DNA of 64,000 bases from Verrucomicrobiales bacterium (GTDB lineage: Bacteria; Verrucomicrobiota; Verrucomicrobiia; Limisphaerales; J093): the NCBI GenBank assembly GCA_024233305.1, contig JACKPV010000036.1:1-64000 (forward strand), given 5' to 3'. Under the pieces are notes generated by a model that had not been told where the DNA came from, did not search any database, and saw only the letters and a program-made list of their open reading frames with translations. The stretch's first letter is position 1; each line of letters opens with the position of its first letter. The position numbers and the translations under genes are program-made. Shown here piece by piece: positions 44,454 to 54,200 of this stretch.

Positions 44454-45938
44454 ATGGTTCAGTCAAAGAGCGAATCGGAAGGCGCCTTGCGCTTCCTTGC
44501 CCAGTCCCGGCTCCTGGCCGGCACGTTGGGACTCGTCTGCCTGCTTGCCGGCGCCGGTTGTGCGCTGCCTGGACACCCCGTCACGGGACACACCAAGGCC
44601 ACTTCCGCCTATGCCCAGTCCGAGACGGCGTTGACCACCTCCTTTTCCGGAGGGAAACACCGGGTCGTCGTCGCGTTCAACGACGGCACGAACGGCGAGG
44701 CGACGATCCAATACACGGAAACCAGCCGCACCGTGCTGCCCGGGGCGAGTCTGATGGGCTGGGCCTTCTCGGAGGACGGGGGAATGACCTGGGCCTATGG
44801 CGGCCGGGTCACCCCCCCGGACGGCTGGGCGGCGATCTGGGGTGACCCGGCGCTGACGACCTCCGGCGCCCATTACAACGTCGTGTTCATGGCCAACCTG
44901 GCGATCCCCTCCAGCAAAATGCCGCCGACCGGCGTGGTTGGCGCCGTGAACAACTACATCGGTGGCGCGTGCATCGCGCGTTCAACCGACGGCGGGATCT
45001 CGTTCAAAGTGCACCAGATGGTCTCGAATGAAGGCCACTTCTACGACGGCGGCAGCCTGGCCTCGAACAAGAAGGGGAACGTCTTCGCCGCGTTCGTCGA
45101 CGTCGACGCCGACCGCATCGACGTTTGGCAGGCCCCCAACGACGGCGCCCAGTTCGAACGGCTGTCGAACCCGTTTCCGGGACTGGCGATGTACAGCCAC
45201 CCGCGCCTCCGCGTGCATGAAGCGAGCGGGGATCTTTACGTCGCCGCGCAGGCATCCGACTGGACCGTCTTCATGGCAAAGTGGAACGGGTCGTCGTGGA
45301 CCCAGCCGTTGCGGGTCAGCAACCCCGCGCAGCTCTACCCGACGATCCAGTTCGCGTCGGGACGCAAGGTCCGGGCCGGTCCCCAGTTCGCCTTCGACAT
45401 CGGCGCGCCTTCGGAGGGCGGCAATGACGCCGTGCGTCTGCTCTATACCCAGAAGGAGGAAAAGACCGGCCGGCTTTATGTGACCGGGAGTTATGCCCGT
45501 CTCGACCTTACCGGGGCCTGGGCGGCGCCGGAATGGGGCACCACGCCGGGGAACCTCAACACCCCCGGGGACCAGTTCAACCCGAATGTCCGGGCGTGGG
45601 ACGGTTTCATCGGGATGCCCCCGGTCTGGAAGGCGGCCTACGTCGACCGGCACCCTGCCAAGGGGGACACGCTCCGGCTGAAGCAGGGCAACCTGGCCTA
45701 CTTCCCGGATGGCACCCGGATCTATCTGCCCTTCAACGCGATGGACTATGACATTCCGATCTGTCCCGACACGCGGGGTTACTGGGGCGATTATGACGAC
45801 CTTGAGATCAGCGAGTTCTCCGGCGATCCTCCGACGCCCACCTTTATCAGGACGGTGTCCGATTCCGGCGCCGGCTGTGAGTATGAATGGAAGTACACTT
45901 CGCACCACGTGCACATCCGCGCGGCAACCTTCAAGTAG
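44454..45938 (+). CDS. Sialidase/BNR-fold lipoprotein
   Basis: The 494-residue product starts at the ATG at 44454. The signal ends in a lipobox (LVCLLAGAGCALPG), so the mature protein is likely lipid-anchored. Asp-box motifs typical of sialidase and BNR propellers are present: SEDGGMTWAYGG near residue 105 and STDGGISFKVH near 180. The end reads YTSHHVHIRAATFK. The six-bladed propeller could be an exo-sialidase or simply a sugar-binding propeller; the arginine triad of true sialidases was not located, so enzymatic activity is uncertain. A small lipoprotein gene begins 7 bases after it. It is the only candidate for sialic acid handling here. Confidence 0.72.
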   Translation: MVQSKSESEGALRFLAQSRLLAGTLGLVCLLAGAGCALPGHPVTGHTKATSAYAQSETALTTSFSGGKHRVVVAFNDGTNGEATIQYTETSRTVLPGASLMGWAFSEDGGMTWAYGGRVTPPDGWAAIWGDPALTTSGAHYNVVFMANLAIPSSKMPPTGVVGAVNNYIGGACIARSTDGGISFKVHQMVSNEGHFYDGGSLASNKKGNVFAAFVDVDADRIDVWQAPNDGAQFERLSNPFPGLAMYSHPRLRVHEASGDLYVAAQASDWTVFMAKWNGSSWTQPLRVSNPAQLYPTIQFASGRKVRAGPQFAFDIGAPSEGGNDAVRLLYTQKEEKTGRLYVTGSYARLDLTGAWAAPEWGTTPGNLNTPGDQFNPNVRAWDGFIGMPPVWKAAYVDRHPAKGDTLRLKQGNLAYFPDGTRIYLPFNAMDYDIPICPDTRGYWGDYDDLEISEFSGDPPTPTFIRTVSDSGAGCEYEWKYTSHHVHIRAATFK

Positions 45939-45945
45939 GCCCGGC

Positions 45946-46152
45946 ATGATCCGACGACGCCTTTTCATAGTGATGACCGGTGTGGCTTTGTCGACCGGTC
46001 TCGCCGGGTGTTCGAGCCCGCGACCGCACCGGGGCGAAGCCAAACATCCCTCGGTTTCGACCACGCCGCCTCGCGACCACGAGCCCATCGCCCAGGGCGC
46101 GGCGTTTCCCGAGCGGGAGCGGGTCAGGCACGAGAAGACCCCGCCTCAATAG
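45946..46152 (+). CDS. Small lipoprotein
   Basis: The 68-residue product begins at the ATG at 45946, 7 bases after the stop of the sialidase-fold gene. It has a basic start, a hydrophobic stretch and a lipobox (RRRLFIVMTGVALSTGLAGC), so it should be lipidated at the cysteine and exported. The mature part is about 45 charged, Pro/Glu/Arg-rich residues without predicted fold. Tight spacing suggests co-transcription and perhaps an accessory role to the larger lipoprotein. No family was recognised. Confidence 0.6.
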   Translation: MIRRRLFIVMTGVALSTGLAGCSSPRPHRGEAKHPSVSTTPPRDHEPIAQGAAFPERERVRHEKTPPQ

Positions 46153-46230
46153 CGCTGCTTCCGCTGGCAAGGTGCAGGCCCCCGGGACGCAAGCCGCTGA
46201 GCCGTAACCATGCAGCAGGATTCACCACTG

Positions 46231-46382
46231 ATGGGCGCGGATGGGCGCGGATGGACACGGATATTGAGGGAAACCAGGATTACCCGCCCTGGGTTCGAAA
46301 GCACCATTCAGGGAACCTTCCCGCCCTATCCGCCAACGCCTCAGCGCCGCGCCCTATCCGTGGTATCCGTGCCCATGCGCGG
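46231..46382. repeat. Short tandem units with inverted counterpart
   Basis: Three 10-base units (ATGGGCGCGG twice, then ATGGACACGG) lie at 46231-46260. An imperfect inverted counterpart, TATCCGTG-type followed by CCATGCGCGG, lies at 46353-46382. This resembles the dispersed CACGGATG-type repeats found between genes in many environmental bacteria. The 50-150 bases between could fold into a hairpin. It has no known function. Confidence 0.45.
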
Positions 46383-46391
46383 TTCGCTGAC

Positions 46392-46409
46392 TGAATCGAT
46401 ACGGCTGAG
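46392..46409 (+). repeat. 18-base dispersed repeat, copy 2
   Basis: This is an exact copy of TGAATCGATACGGCTGAG at 5042-5059. It is also intergenic and directly follows another repeat structure (46231-46382), as copy 1 follows the palindromic repeats. Confidence 0.55.
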
Positions 46410-46443
46410 TGTGGATTGCCGCGGTAGGGAGCAGGATCGCGTC

Positions 46444-47133
46444 CTACGAACCTCCCCCGGGGCTTCCGAACCACCAACGGAACCACCGCCAGGAATCCGC
46501 CAGGGGACGGATGTGGCTCGGGCGGCACGAAGGCAGGCACCCGACCGGCACAAACCGGACCTGCCGACCGGAAGCGACAAACGCGATGAGCATCTCGGAT
46601 TCGACCTCGTAGTGGTCCAGCCGCAGCGAGACAACCGACCAGGCGGCGAGGCGTAGCAGCCGGAATCCGCACTGGGAATCCGGGCACGGAAAGCCGACGC
46701 GCCGCGAGATCCGCCGGCTCATCCAGCGGTTGACCCAACGACGAACCGGGGACAACGCGACCGGGTTCCCCATCCGGTTGCCTACGATGAGATCGATGTT
46801 GTCATCCTCCGCCGCGGCCAGGAAATGCGGAATGTCGTCCGGCGCATGCTGGCCATCGCCGTCCATCAGCAACGCCCGGTCCGCCCCCAACCTCATCGCT
46901 GCGGTCAGACCGGTCCGCAGCGCGGCTCCCTTGCCGAGATTGCGCGGGTGGGCTTCCACGGTGGCGCCGGCCGCCCGGGCGAGCGCGGCGGTTGCGTCCG
47001 AAGATCCGTCATCCACCACGAGCACCCGGGGCAGATGCCGCCGCACCCCCTGAACCAGCGCGCCGATGCTCGCGGCTTCGTCCAAGCAGGGGATCACGAC
47101 AATGCAATCCTCGGGACCGATCACGCCCGACAA
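46444..47133 (-). CDS. GT2-family glycosyltransferase (polyprenyl-phosphate type)
   Basis: The 229-residue product has the GT-A fold. Nucleotide and metal motifs are LVVDDGSSDATAALARAAGA near residue 40 and LLMDGDGQHAPDDI near 88, the D-x-D/GDGQH pattern of dolichol- or undecaprenyl-phosphate sugar transferases. An NLGKGAALRTGL loop lies between them. CPDSQCGFRLLRLAAW and EVESEMLI follow, also family-conserved. The C-terminus has no membrane helix pair, so it is the short soluble type. It likely makes polyprenyl-phosphate-linked sugar for glycan or glycolipid assembly. It lies 120 bases after mfd on the same strand. Confidence 0.87.
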   Translation of the reverse strand: MSGVIGPEDCIVVIPCLDEAASIGALVQGVRRHLPRVLVVDDGSSDATAALARAAGATVEAHPRNLGKGAALRTGLTAAMRLGADRALLMDGDGQHAPDDIPHFLAAAEDDNIDLIVGNRMGNPVALSPVRRWVNRWMSRRISRRVGFPCPDSQCGFRLLRLAAWSVVSLRLDHYEVESEMLIAFVASGRQVRFVPVGCLPSCRPSHIRPLADSWRWFRWWFGSPGGGS

Positions 47134-47253
47134 GTTAGCGAGCCGCCCATCCGATCCAAGCGCGAAGGAACGGCCGGCTCCCGCCGGTGGACCCGGCGCG
47201 GGGTGGCCGCCGGGAACGGGCTGCCGGCCTTCGCCGCGCCGGCCGGGAGACCC

Positions 47254-50200
47254 CTAGAGCGCGCGAAGGAGCGTCCGGATTTCGTTGAGGCGGGCTGCGG
47301 GTTCGACGGTCGTCAGGCGTGGGAACCGACCGCCCACCATGAGATAATCGCCGGCGCGCGTGAGTCGGAGTTGATCCTGGCGGACCTCGATGGCGGTGAC
47401 CTCGCGATCCGCGGCCAGCAAGCGCAGTTCGGCGACCTGGAGCAGGAGTTCGACGGCTTCCGGGAGGGGACCGAACCGATCCCGACATTCCGTCCGCAGC
47501 GCGTCGATCTCCGGGGTTTCGCGCGCCAGTGCCAGCCGACGGTAGAGCTCGATGCGCTGCTGCGGTTCGGGCACGTAGGTCGGATGCAGGCAGGCCACGG
47601 ACGTCCCGCGGGAGGCGTTTGACGGGGTGCCCGACGCCGGATTCCGCGCCCGTCGTCCCCGTCCCGTGCCCGGCGCTGCCGCGGCGCGCTTGACCGCCAA
47701 CCCCTGGTCGCCCGCCAGCCCGCCCACCTCGAGGAAGTCCAACCGGATGGAGACCTGGGGCGCCGGGCGCAAAGGCTCGCCCTTCAACGCATGCACACTC
47801 TCCTTGAGCAGCTGGCAGTAGAGTTCGAAGCCGACCGCCGTGATGTGCCCGCTTTGTTCGCGTCCGAGCAGGTTGCCGGCTCCGCGGATCTCGAGGTCGC
47901 GCATGGCAATCTTGAAGCCGCTGCCCGGCGCAGAAAACTGGCGGATGGCGCTGATCCGTTTGCGGGCGTCGGCCAGCAGGCTCGCGTGGCGCGGGAGCAG
48001 CAGGTAGGCGTAGGCTTGGTGCCGGTAGCGGCCCACGCGGCCGCGCAGCTGGTAGAGATCGCTCAGCCCGAACCGGTCGGCCCGGTTGATGATGATGGTG
48101 TTCGCGTTCGGGATGTCGATGCCGCTCTCGATGATGGTGGTCGACAGCAACACGTCGGTGTCCCCGTTGATGAAACCGGCCATCACCTCCTCGAGTTCGT
48201 CGGCCTTCATCTGGCCGTGCCCGACGCCGATGCGGGCCCGCGGCGCGAGCGCTTTCAACCGCAGCGCCACGCTGTCGATGTCGAGCACCCGGTTGTGCAG
48301 GAAGAACACCTGACCGCCGCGGGCGAGCTCGCGCTCGATGGCGTCGCGGATGAGGCGCTCGTCGAACGGGGCGACGATGGTCTCCACCGGCAACCGGTCC
48401 TGCGGCGGGGTCTCGATGGTACTCATGTCCCGCGCGCCGGTCAGGGCGAGGTACAGCGTCCGCGGGATGGGAGTCGCCGAGAGCGTCAGGACATCGACCG
48501 TTTCCCGCACCCGTTTGAGCCGTTCCTTGTGCAACACGCCGAAGCGCTGTTCCTCGTCGATGACGACCAGTCCGAGGTCCTTGAATTGCACGTCGGGCGT
48601 GAGCAGCCGGTGGGTTCCGATGACCACGTCCACGGCCCCCACCGCCAGCTCGCGAACCACCTGTTCCTGTTGCCGGACGGTGCGAAACCGGGATAGCAGC
48701 TCGACCCGCACGGGGTAATCGGCCATGCGTTCACGGAACGTATTGAAGTGTTGCTGCGCCAGCACGGTGGTGGGCACCAGGACCGCCACCTGCCGTCCTC
48801 CCATCACCGCCTTGAACGCCGCCCGGATGGCAACCTCCGTCTTGCCGAAACCGACGTCCCCGCAGATCAGACGGTCCATCGGTCGCGGGGCTTCGAGGTC
48901 GCGCTTGGCGGCTTCGATGGCGGTCAGCTGGTCCGGGGTTTCCTCGTAGATGAAGGCGCTCTCGAACTCACGCTGCCAGGGGACGTCCGGCGGGAAGGCG
49001 TGGCCCGATTGCGACGACCGGGCGGCTTGCAGGCTCAACAGGTCGGCCGCGAGATCGCGCACGGCTTCGGCGGTCTGGGCCTTCGCCTTGGCCCACCGGC
49101 TTCCACCCAGCACGCTCAGCGGCGGACGCGCCTTGCCCGCGCCGACGTATTTGCTGACCAGGTGGGCCTCGGCGATCGGCACGTAGAGCTTGGGCGGCGG
49201 CTGATCGGGATCCCGCGGCGCATACTCGATGGCCAGACATTCCTGTTCGGGCGCCGGTTCCTCGTCGGGCCGCCGCCCGCCCGGCGCCGCGAGGAGTTCG
49301 ATCCCGAGATAGCGGCCGATGCCGTGTTGCAGATGCACCACATGATCCCCGGGCTCGAAATCGGTGAAGCTGATGTCGAACACCGATCGCGTGGCGGCGG
49401 CATGCGGCGACTTCATCCGGCGCGGGCGCTGCACCTTGTAACGTCCGAAAATCTCGGCATCGGTGACGATGACGAAGCCCAGGGCCTCGGCAATGAACCC
49501 CTGCCCGAGGGGGCCGAGGTGAAGGTCGGGCGACGGCTCCCGGCGGCTGGACGCCGCATCCGCGCCGGGACCGACCTCGGCCCAGATCTCCTCGAAACGC
49601 TGCGCTTCGCCGGCGTTGTTGCAGAACACCCCGACCGCCAGCCCCTGTCGCGACCAGCGGTGCATCTGGGCGAAGAAATCGCGGCGTTGGGCCTCGGCCA
49701 GATCGGGTTTCGGGAGCTGGAGTTCGACCGGCCGAAAGGCGTCGAGAGTGCGGATGTCGAGTTCAATCCGCGTTGGCGGGTTGCCGCTTCCCGGAGCCAG
49801 CAGCCCGGCCTCGGCCGGCCATTGAACTTCGAGTTCGGAGAGCGCCAGCACCGGACCTGCATGCCGGTGCCAGGCACCCACAGCGTCCTGCCAGGATTGA
49901 TGGAACGGACTTCCCGCGGTGGCAGCTCCGTCGGCGGCGGTGCTTTGTGCCCGGATGGCTTCGGGTTCAGAAAGCACGACAATCGAATCCGGCGGCAGGT
50001 GCTCGAGCAGGCTTCCGAAATGGCCGCCTTCCCCGGCGAGAGCGCGACGGAGCAGCCCGAGTTCACCGGCAGGCGAGAGCGTCGTTTCGCCGACTTCCTC
50101 CCGCGCGATCTGGGTGTGCGGCTCGAAGCAACGCAGCGATTCGAGTTCGTTGCCGAAGAACTCGAGCCGCACGGGCCAGGGACTGGCAGGCGGAAAGACG

Positions 50201-50874
50201 TCCACGATGCCGCCACGCAGGGCGAGGGTGCCCTTCTGCGTGACCTGGGCCTCCGGCTCATAACCCTGGTCCTCGAGCCACTCGATCAAGTCCAGGGGAT
50301 CGATGATGTCACCGCGCTTCAACGGGCGCAGACGCGAGCGCAGATCCGCCGGGGTGAAGGTCCGCTCGAGCAGCGCCGTGCCGTCCGTGACCACGACCGG
50401 AACGCCGGCGCCGTTGGCCGGGGGATCCGCCAGGGCAAGCAACGATTCGAGGCGCTCGCTGATCACGTCCACATGCGGCAACCCGCCGCCGTCGGGAGCC
50501 ACGTCCCAGGCCGGATGGCAGAGCACGCGCGAGCCGCGGCCCGGGAGGGCACCCTTCCTGCCGCGGCGGGCTTTCGCGGTTGGCGCGGGTTCTTTGGAAC
50601 GGTCGGGCGGCGGGCCAAGCCAGGTCCGCAAATCCTGGTAGAGCGCTTCCTGCGCTTTGGGATTCGGCGCCACGACCAGGATCGGGCGTCCGGGATGCAT
50701 CGCACGCAGCAGCCCGATCAGAAACGCGTGAGCGGCGGGATGGACCCCTTCGCACGAGACAACCCCACCCTTCCCCAGCCGTTCCCGGAGGGCTTCGACC
50801 GAAGGGTGCTTCACCACCGCGGCCAGCATCGCCGTCGGTGTCATCGGTTGCCGCGCAGCCAACCGCGCAAGCAT
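47254..50874 (-). CDS. mfd: Transcription-repair coupling factor
   Basis: The 1,206-residue Mfd ATPase frees RNA polymerase stalled at DNA damage and recruits UvrA. The UvrB-like N-terminal part is followed by the RNA polymerase-interacting domain (FEPGDHVVHLQHGIGRYLGI), then the RecG-like translocase with Walker A ICGDVGFGKTEVA, the DEEQ box VVIDEEQRFGVLHKERLK, and helicase motif region LSATPIPRTLYLAL. The C-terminal TRCF domain starts IELYRRLALARETPEIDALR. A low-complexity insert of about 40 residues rich in Ala, Arg and Gly (AVKRAAAAPGTGRGRRARNP, then ASGTPS) sits just before the TRCF domain and is not a usual feature. A second in-frame ATG 10 codons later is an alternative start. Confidence 0.95.
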   Translation of the reverse strand: MLARLAARQPMTPTAMLAAVVKHPSVEALRERLGKGGVVSCEGVHPAAHAFLIGLLRAMHPGRPILVVAPNPKAQEALYQDLRTWLGPPPDRSKEPAPTAKARRGRKGALPGRGSRVLCHPAWDVAPDGGGLPHVDVISERLESLLALADPPANGAGVPVVVTDGTALLERTFTPADLRSRLRPLKRGDIIDPLDLIEWLEDQGYEPEAQVTQKGTLALRGGIVDVFPPASPWPVRLEFFGNELESLRCFEPHTQIAREEVGETTLSPAGELGLLRRALAGEGGHFGSLLEHLPPDSIVVLSEPEAIRAQSTAADGAATAGSPFHQSWQDAVGAWHRHAGPVLALSELEVQWPAEAGLLAPGSGNPPTRIELDIRTLDAFRPVELQLPKPDLAEAQRRDFFAQMHRWSRQGLAVGVFCNNAGEAQRFEEIWAEVGPGADAASSRREPSPDLHLGPLGQGFIAEALGFVIVTDAEIFGRYKVQRPRRMKSPHAAATRSVFDISFTDFEPGDHVVHLQHGIGRYLGIELLAAPGGRRPDEEPAPEQECLAIEYAPRDPDQPPPKLYVPIAEAHLVSKYVGAGKARPPLSVLGGSRWAKAKAQTAEAVRDLAADLLSLQAARSSQSGHAFPPDVPWQREFESAFIYEETPDQLTAIEAAKRDLEAPRPMDRLICGDVGFGKTEVAIRAAFKAVMGGRQVAVLVPTTVLAQQHFNTFRERMADYPVRVELLSRFRTVRQQEQVVRELAVGAVDVVIGTHRLLTPDVQFKDLGLVVIDEEQRFGVLHKERLKRVRETVDVLTLSATPIPRTLYLALTGARDMSTIETPPQDRLPVETIVAPFDERLIRDAIERELARGGQVFFLHNRVLDIDSVALRLKALAPRARIGVGHGQMKADELEEVMAGFINGDTDVLLSTTIIESGIDIPNANTIIINRADRFGLSDLYQLRGRVGRYRHQAYAYLLLPRHASLLADARKRISAIRQFSAPGSGFKIAMRDLEIRGAGNLLGREQSGHITAVGFELYCQLLKESVHALKGEPLRPAPQVSIRLDFLEVGGLAGDQGLAVKRAAAAPGTGRGRRARNPASGTPSNASRGTSVACLHPTYVPEPQQRIELYRRLALARETPEIDALRTECRDRFGPLPEAVELLLQVAELRLLAADREVTAIEVRQDQLRLTRAGDYLMVGGRFPRLTTVEPAARLNEIRTLLRAL

Positions 50875-50927
50875 GGCGCGCCGGGTGACAAGGTCAAGCC
50901 GGCCGCCCGTGACGGCGCCCGGGGACC

Positions 50928-51204
50928 GACCTCGGTCTCGGCGACTTCGACCTGCGCTCCCTGCGGGATAAGCTGAAACGCGAGGTGGATTTCCTCATTG
51001 TCCGTGATCGCCAGCCCTGGGTGCTGGTCGAAGTGAAGACCGGTGACCGGCGGCTTTCCCCCGGCATTGGTTCATTTCCAACGGCAGCTCAACGCGCCGC
51101 ATGCCTTTCAGGTGGACTTCTCGCTTCCCTTCGTTGCGGATCCAGTCGAACTCCGCGAGCCCGTCGTGGTCCCGGCGCGCACTTTCCCCAGCCAGCTGCC
51201 GTAG
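50928..51204 (+). pseudogene. C-terminal remnant of a DUF4143-type ATPase, frameshifted
   Basis: The first part in one frame reads RDKLKREVDFLIVRDRQPWV then LVEVKTGDRRLSP. After a shift near base 51065 the next frame continues ALVHFQRQLNAPHAFQVDFS and ends in TFPSQLP followed by TAG at 51202-51204. This matches the nuclease-like C-terminus of AAA+ ATPases with a DUF4143 domain (KREVDFL, LVEVK, then a query-partner stretch). The N-terminal two thirds are absent, because mfd starts 54 bases away on the other strand. It is a dead remnant of a plasmid- or mobile-associated ATPase gene. Confidence 0.6.
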
Positions 51205-51274
51205 GCCCCGCCCCGGTGGTAGCCCGACAAGCTGCGCTCCGGATCGCGCAGAAAGGACTCGCAGTGGCTTCTTC

Positions 51275-54200
51275 CTACGTCCACTCGCACAACCCGTCGA
51301 CGTAGGCGGCCGAGCCGTCGCGCAACCAGCCGTCGAGCTGGGCCTGGTCCTTAAGCTGCTGCCCGCGCAAACGGGGCACGACCAGGAAGCGGCACGGCAA
51401 TTCCGACAGCGTCGTCATGTCGCCCCAGAGCTTCTCGAACTGGGTCACCGGGAAGACGTCCTCCTGGCCATGGCCCCAGCGCTTCTTGACGTCCTTCAAC
51501 GTGATGTAGGTCGGCATGCGGGCGGCAACGCGGCGGATGCCCTCAATGACCCGCGCTTCGTCCTCCAGGTCGGAACGGCTCAGTTCGAAGACCTCGAGCA
51601 CCCCATCGAGGTCGATCCAGGTCGTCATCGTGTTGTAATAGCTCAACCCGAACTCGTCCTCCTCGCGCGGCATGGCGAGGCCTTCCACCAACCGGGGGCG
51701 CCCGTCGACGCGGGCCAGTCCACCGCCGCGATCCTCAAGGCGCCGGGTAATGACCTCGAAGCTCAGGGCGGCGCCGCTCTCGATGTGTTCGCCGAGCAGC
51801 GTGGCATCGACGTCGGCGCCGAGGGTGTCGATGTTGTGCAGGAGGAGATGGCGCAACTGCGGGCGTTCCCGGAGCAGATCCCGCAGCACGCCGTTGCGGA
51901 GGAGGTTGGGGAATTCGTACCAGTGACCGACCGGATGGAGGCACTGCAACGGGAGGTTGTCGGTGTAGTCGCTCGCTTCGCCGACGCTGCGGGCCCAGTT
52001 GATCAGCGCGGCATGCAGGCTTTCGCGGACCTTTTGCTGCTGTTCGTCGAGCACTTGCTGGGGCATTTCCTCCCAAAGAAACCGCAGATCGCGCACGGTG
52101 GGCACAAAGCGCAGCCCGACCGACCGGCCCGGGGAAAGCCGGAGCGGTCCTTCGTAACCGTGGTTCGCCTGCCGGTCGAGCCAGGCTTCCATCGGCGGCT
52201 GGGTGAGGTAGCTGGTGGTAAAGAGATGCGGCAGCCAGGCGCCGCTGGCCCGGGAGATCCGCCGGCTCTTGGCGAGGTGCGTTTCGATGAAGGTCCGGTG
52301 GCGTCCGGCGAATTTGCAGAACGGATGCAACGCCTTCACCACCCCGGCCCCCTGCGTCCAGCGGCTGCCGGCGCCGGCCGCCAGCGACACCACCGCCACC
52401 TGTCCGTCGGCGAGGGCTTTGCGGCCCGTTTCCTGCCGCCGCATGACCGCGGCGTCCCGGCTGGTGAACCAACCCCGCGCATCAACGACATCCCCGGGCT
52501 GCACGTCCTCGATGACCGCCGTTCCGGCCAGCCGGTTCTGGGCCAGACCGATCCGTCCGTCGCGCAGGTCCCGCCGGATTTGTTCGTGCTGGGCGCGGTC
52601 GAAACCGAGTTCGCCCAGCAACCGGGCCAGGTTCCGCTGGCTTTCCTGCACCGATCCGCCCCGCGGCAGCATCACGTCGAACAGGGTCTGCACCATGTGG
52701 CCAAGCTCGGGCGTCGAGCGGCAGGCAGCGCCGAACTTGTCCAGTTCGGCGCGTTGCGGCCGCGGCAATTCGCGGCGGTCCTGGCGGAGCAAGCGGGGGA
52801 TGATGAGGGTGTAATAGCCCGCCGGCATCAGAGCTTCCCCGCCACGCAACAAATCCGCGCGGGTGCCGTGTTCATTGATGGCGAAGTCGTAGACCACCGG
52901 CTCCATCGCAAAGGGCAGCGCGTGCTCCAGTTCGCGCTTGGCCCCGCTCATGATCGCCTGCATCCGCTCCTGGGCTTCCGTCCGTCGCTCCGGCGCGAAG
53001 ATGAAGCCCATGCCGCCGCCGCTCATTCCCCCGAGCATCCAAAAGCCCCAGAAATCCGGTCCGAAGGCGGCGCGCGCCCGCTCGATGAGGGTCTCGGTGA
53101 AACCGTTCGAGGCCCAGGGAATGATGGCCTGGATCGGGCCGGCGAAATTGCGGGTGGTGGCGCTCCCGATGGCCGGGATGTCCCCCTGTTTGAGCGCGTC
53201 CAGGATCTCGTCCAGGATGCCGAGGGCCCCGAGGCGGGCCTGCCATTCGGTGGCCGAACGGAGCAGGTATTTCTCGGTGACCATTTCGAGGATCGGCCCC
53301 ACGTTCTGGGCCATGCCGCCGTGAACCAGGACGAGGCTTTCCTGGAGCCGGGCGCGGGTTTCCGGCGAGGCATCCGCCGCTTCGAGCAGGCGGTGCCGGG
53401 GCATCAGGCAGCCCCGGCTCACGCCGAACTCAGGATCGCCTTCCGCCGCCAGCACCCCGGTGATGACCTTCATGCCCGGCCACACACCGCCGCTGTCCTG
53501 CCAGCCACCGCCGCTGCCCCCGAGCCATTCTCCGAGCAACGCCCGCGCCAGCACGAGCCGGCGTTCCGGTTCGTGCAGTCCACCGGTCAACGCGGCCGCC
53601 TGCCGCGTCGCCCGCATGCAAACCGAAATCAGGGCCGCCAGGAGGTTGGTCGAGACCGCGAGCCGCGAGCCCTTCGGAATGTCATTCACCCGGCTCACAA
53701 GTTCCAGCCCGCGCCCCGGTCCGCACAGGCGCGCCAGCAGTTCCTCAAGCGAATGCCCGCTTCCCTCGATGCCCGGCGGCACGATCCCCGAGGCAATCAC
53801 CGCCGCCTTCAACAAACCGAGGTAATCTCGCGCGAAATCGAAGACCTCCGCCAGGGTGGTTACATCCGTCCGCGCCCCGAGATCGACGCTCACCAGGCGC
53901 AGCACCGGCTCGTCGATGACCCGCAGGTAGGCCTCGACCGGCGGGCGGGGAGTCTTGTCGCGGCCATGCACGCCAAGGTCGATGGACACGTTCAAAACCC
54001 GCGCGCCCTCGGGAAAGTCCATCCCGAGAAAGAAGATGTCGCTCCAGCCGCAGTGGCTCAGGTCCATCCGCACCGGCGTGCGTTCCCGCAACACCGGATA
54101 CGTGCCGTCCGCGTCGCGTTGGAGCAACTCGGGCCGCAGCCGCAGCGGATGGTCCTGCGGATGGCCCATGCGAAACATCCACTGGTTCCCGCGCACCGAG

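Noticed and set aside
46209..46394. A short plus-strand frame across the tandem CACGG-type units.
   Set aside because: It only translates repeat DNA; composition is not gene-like.
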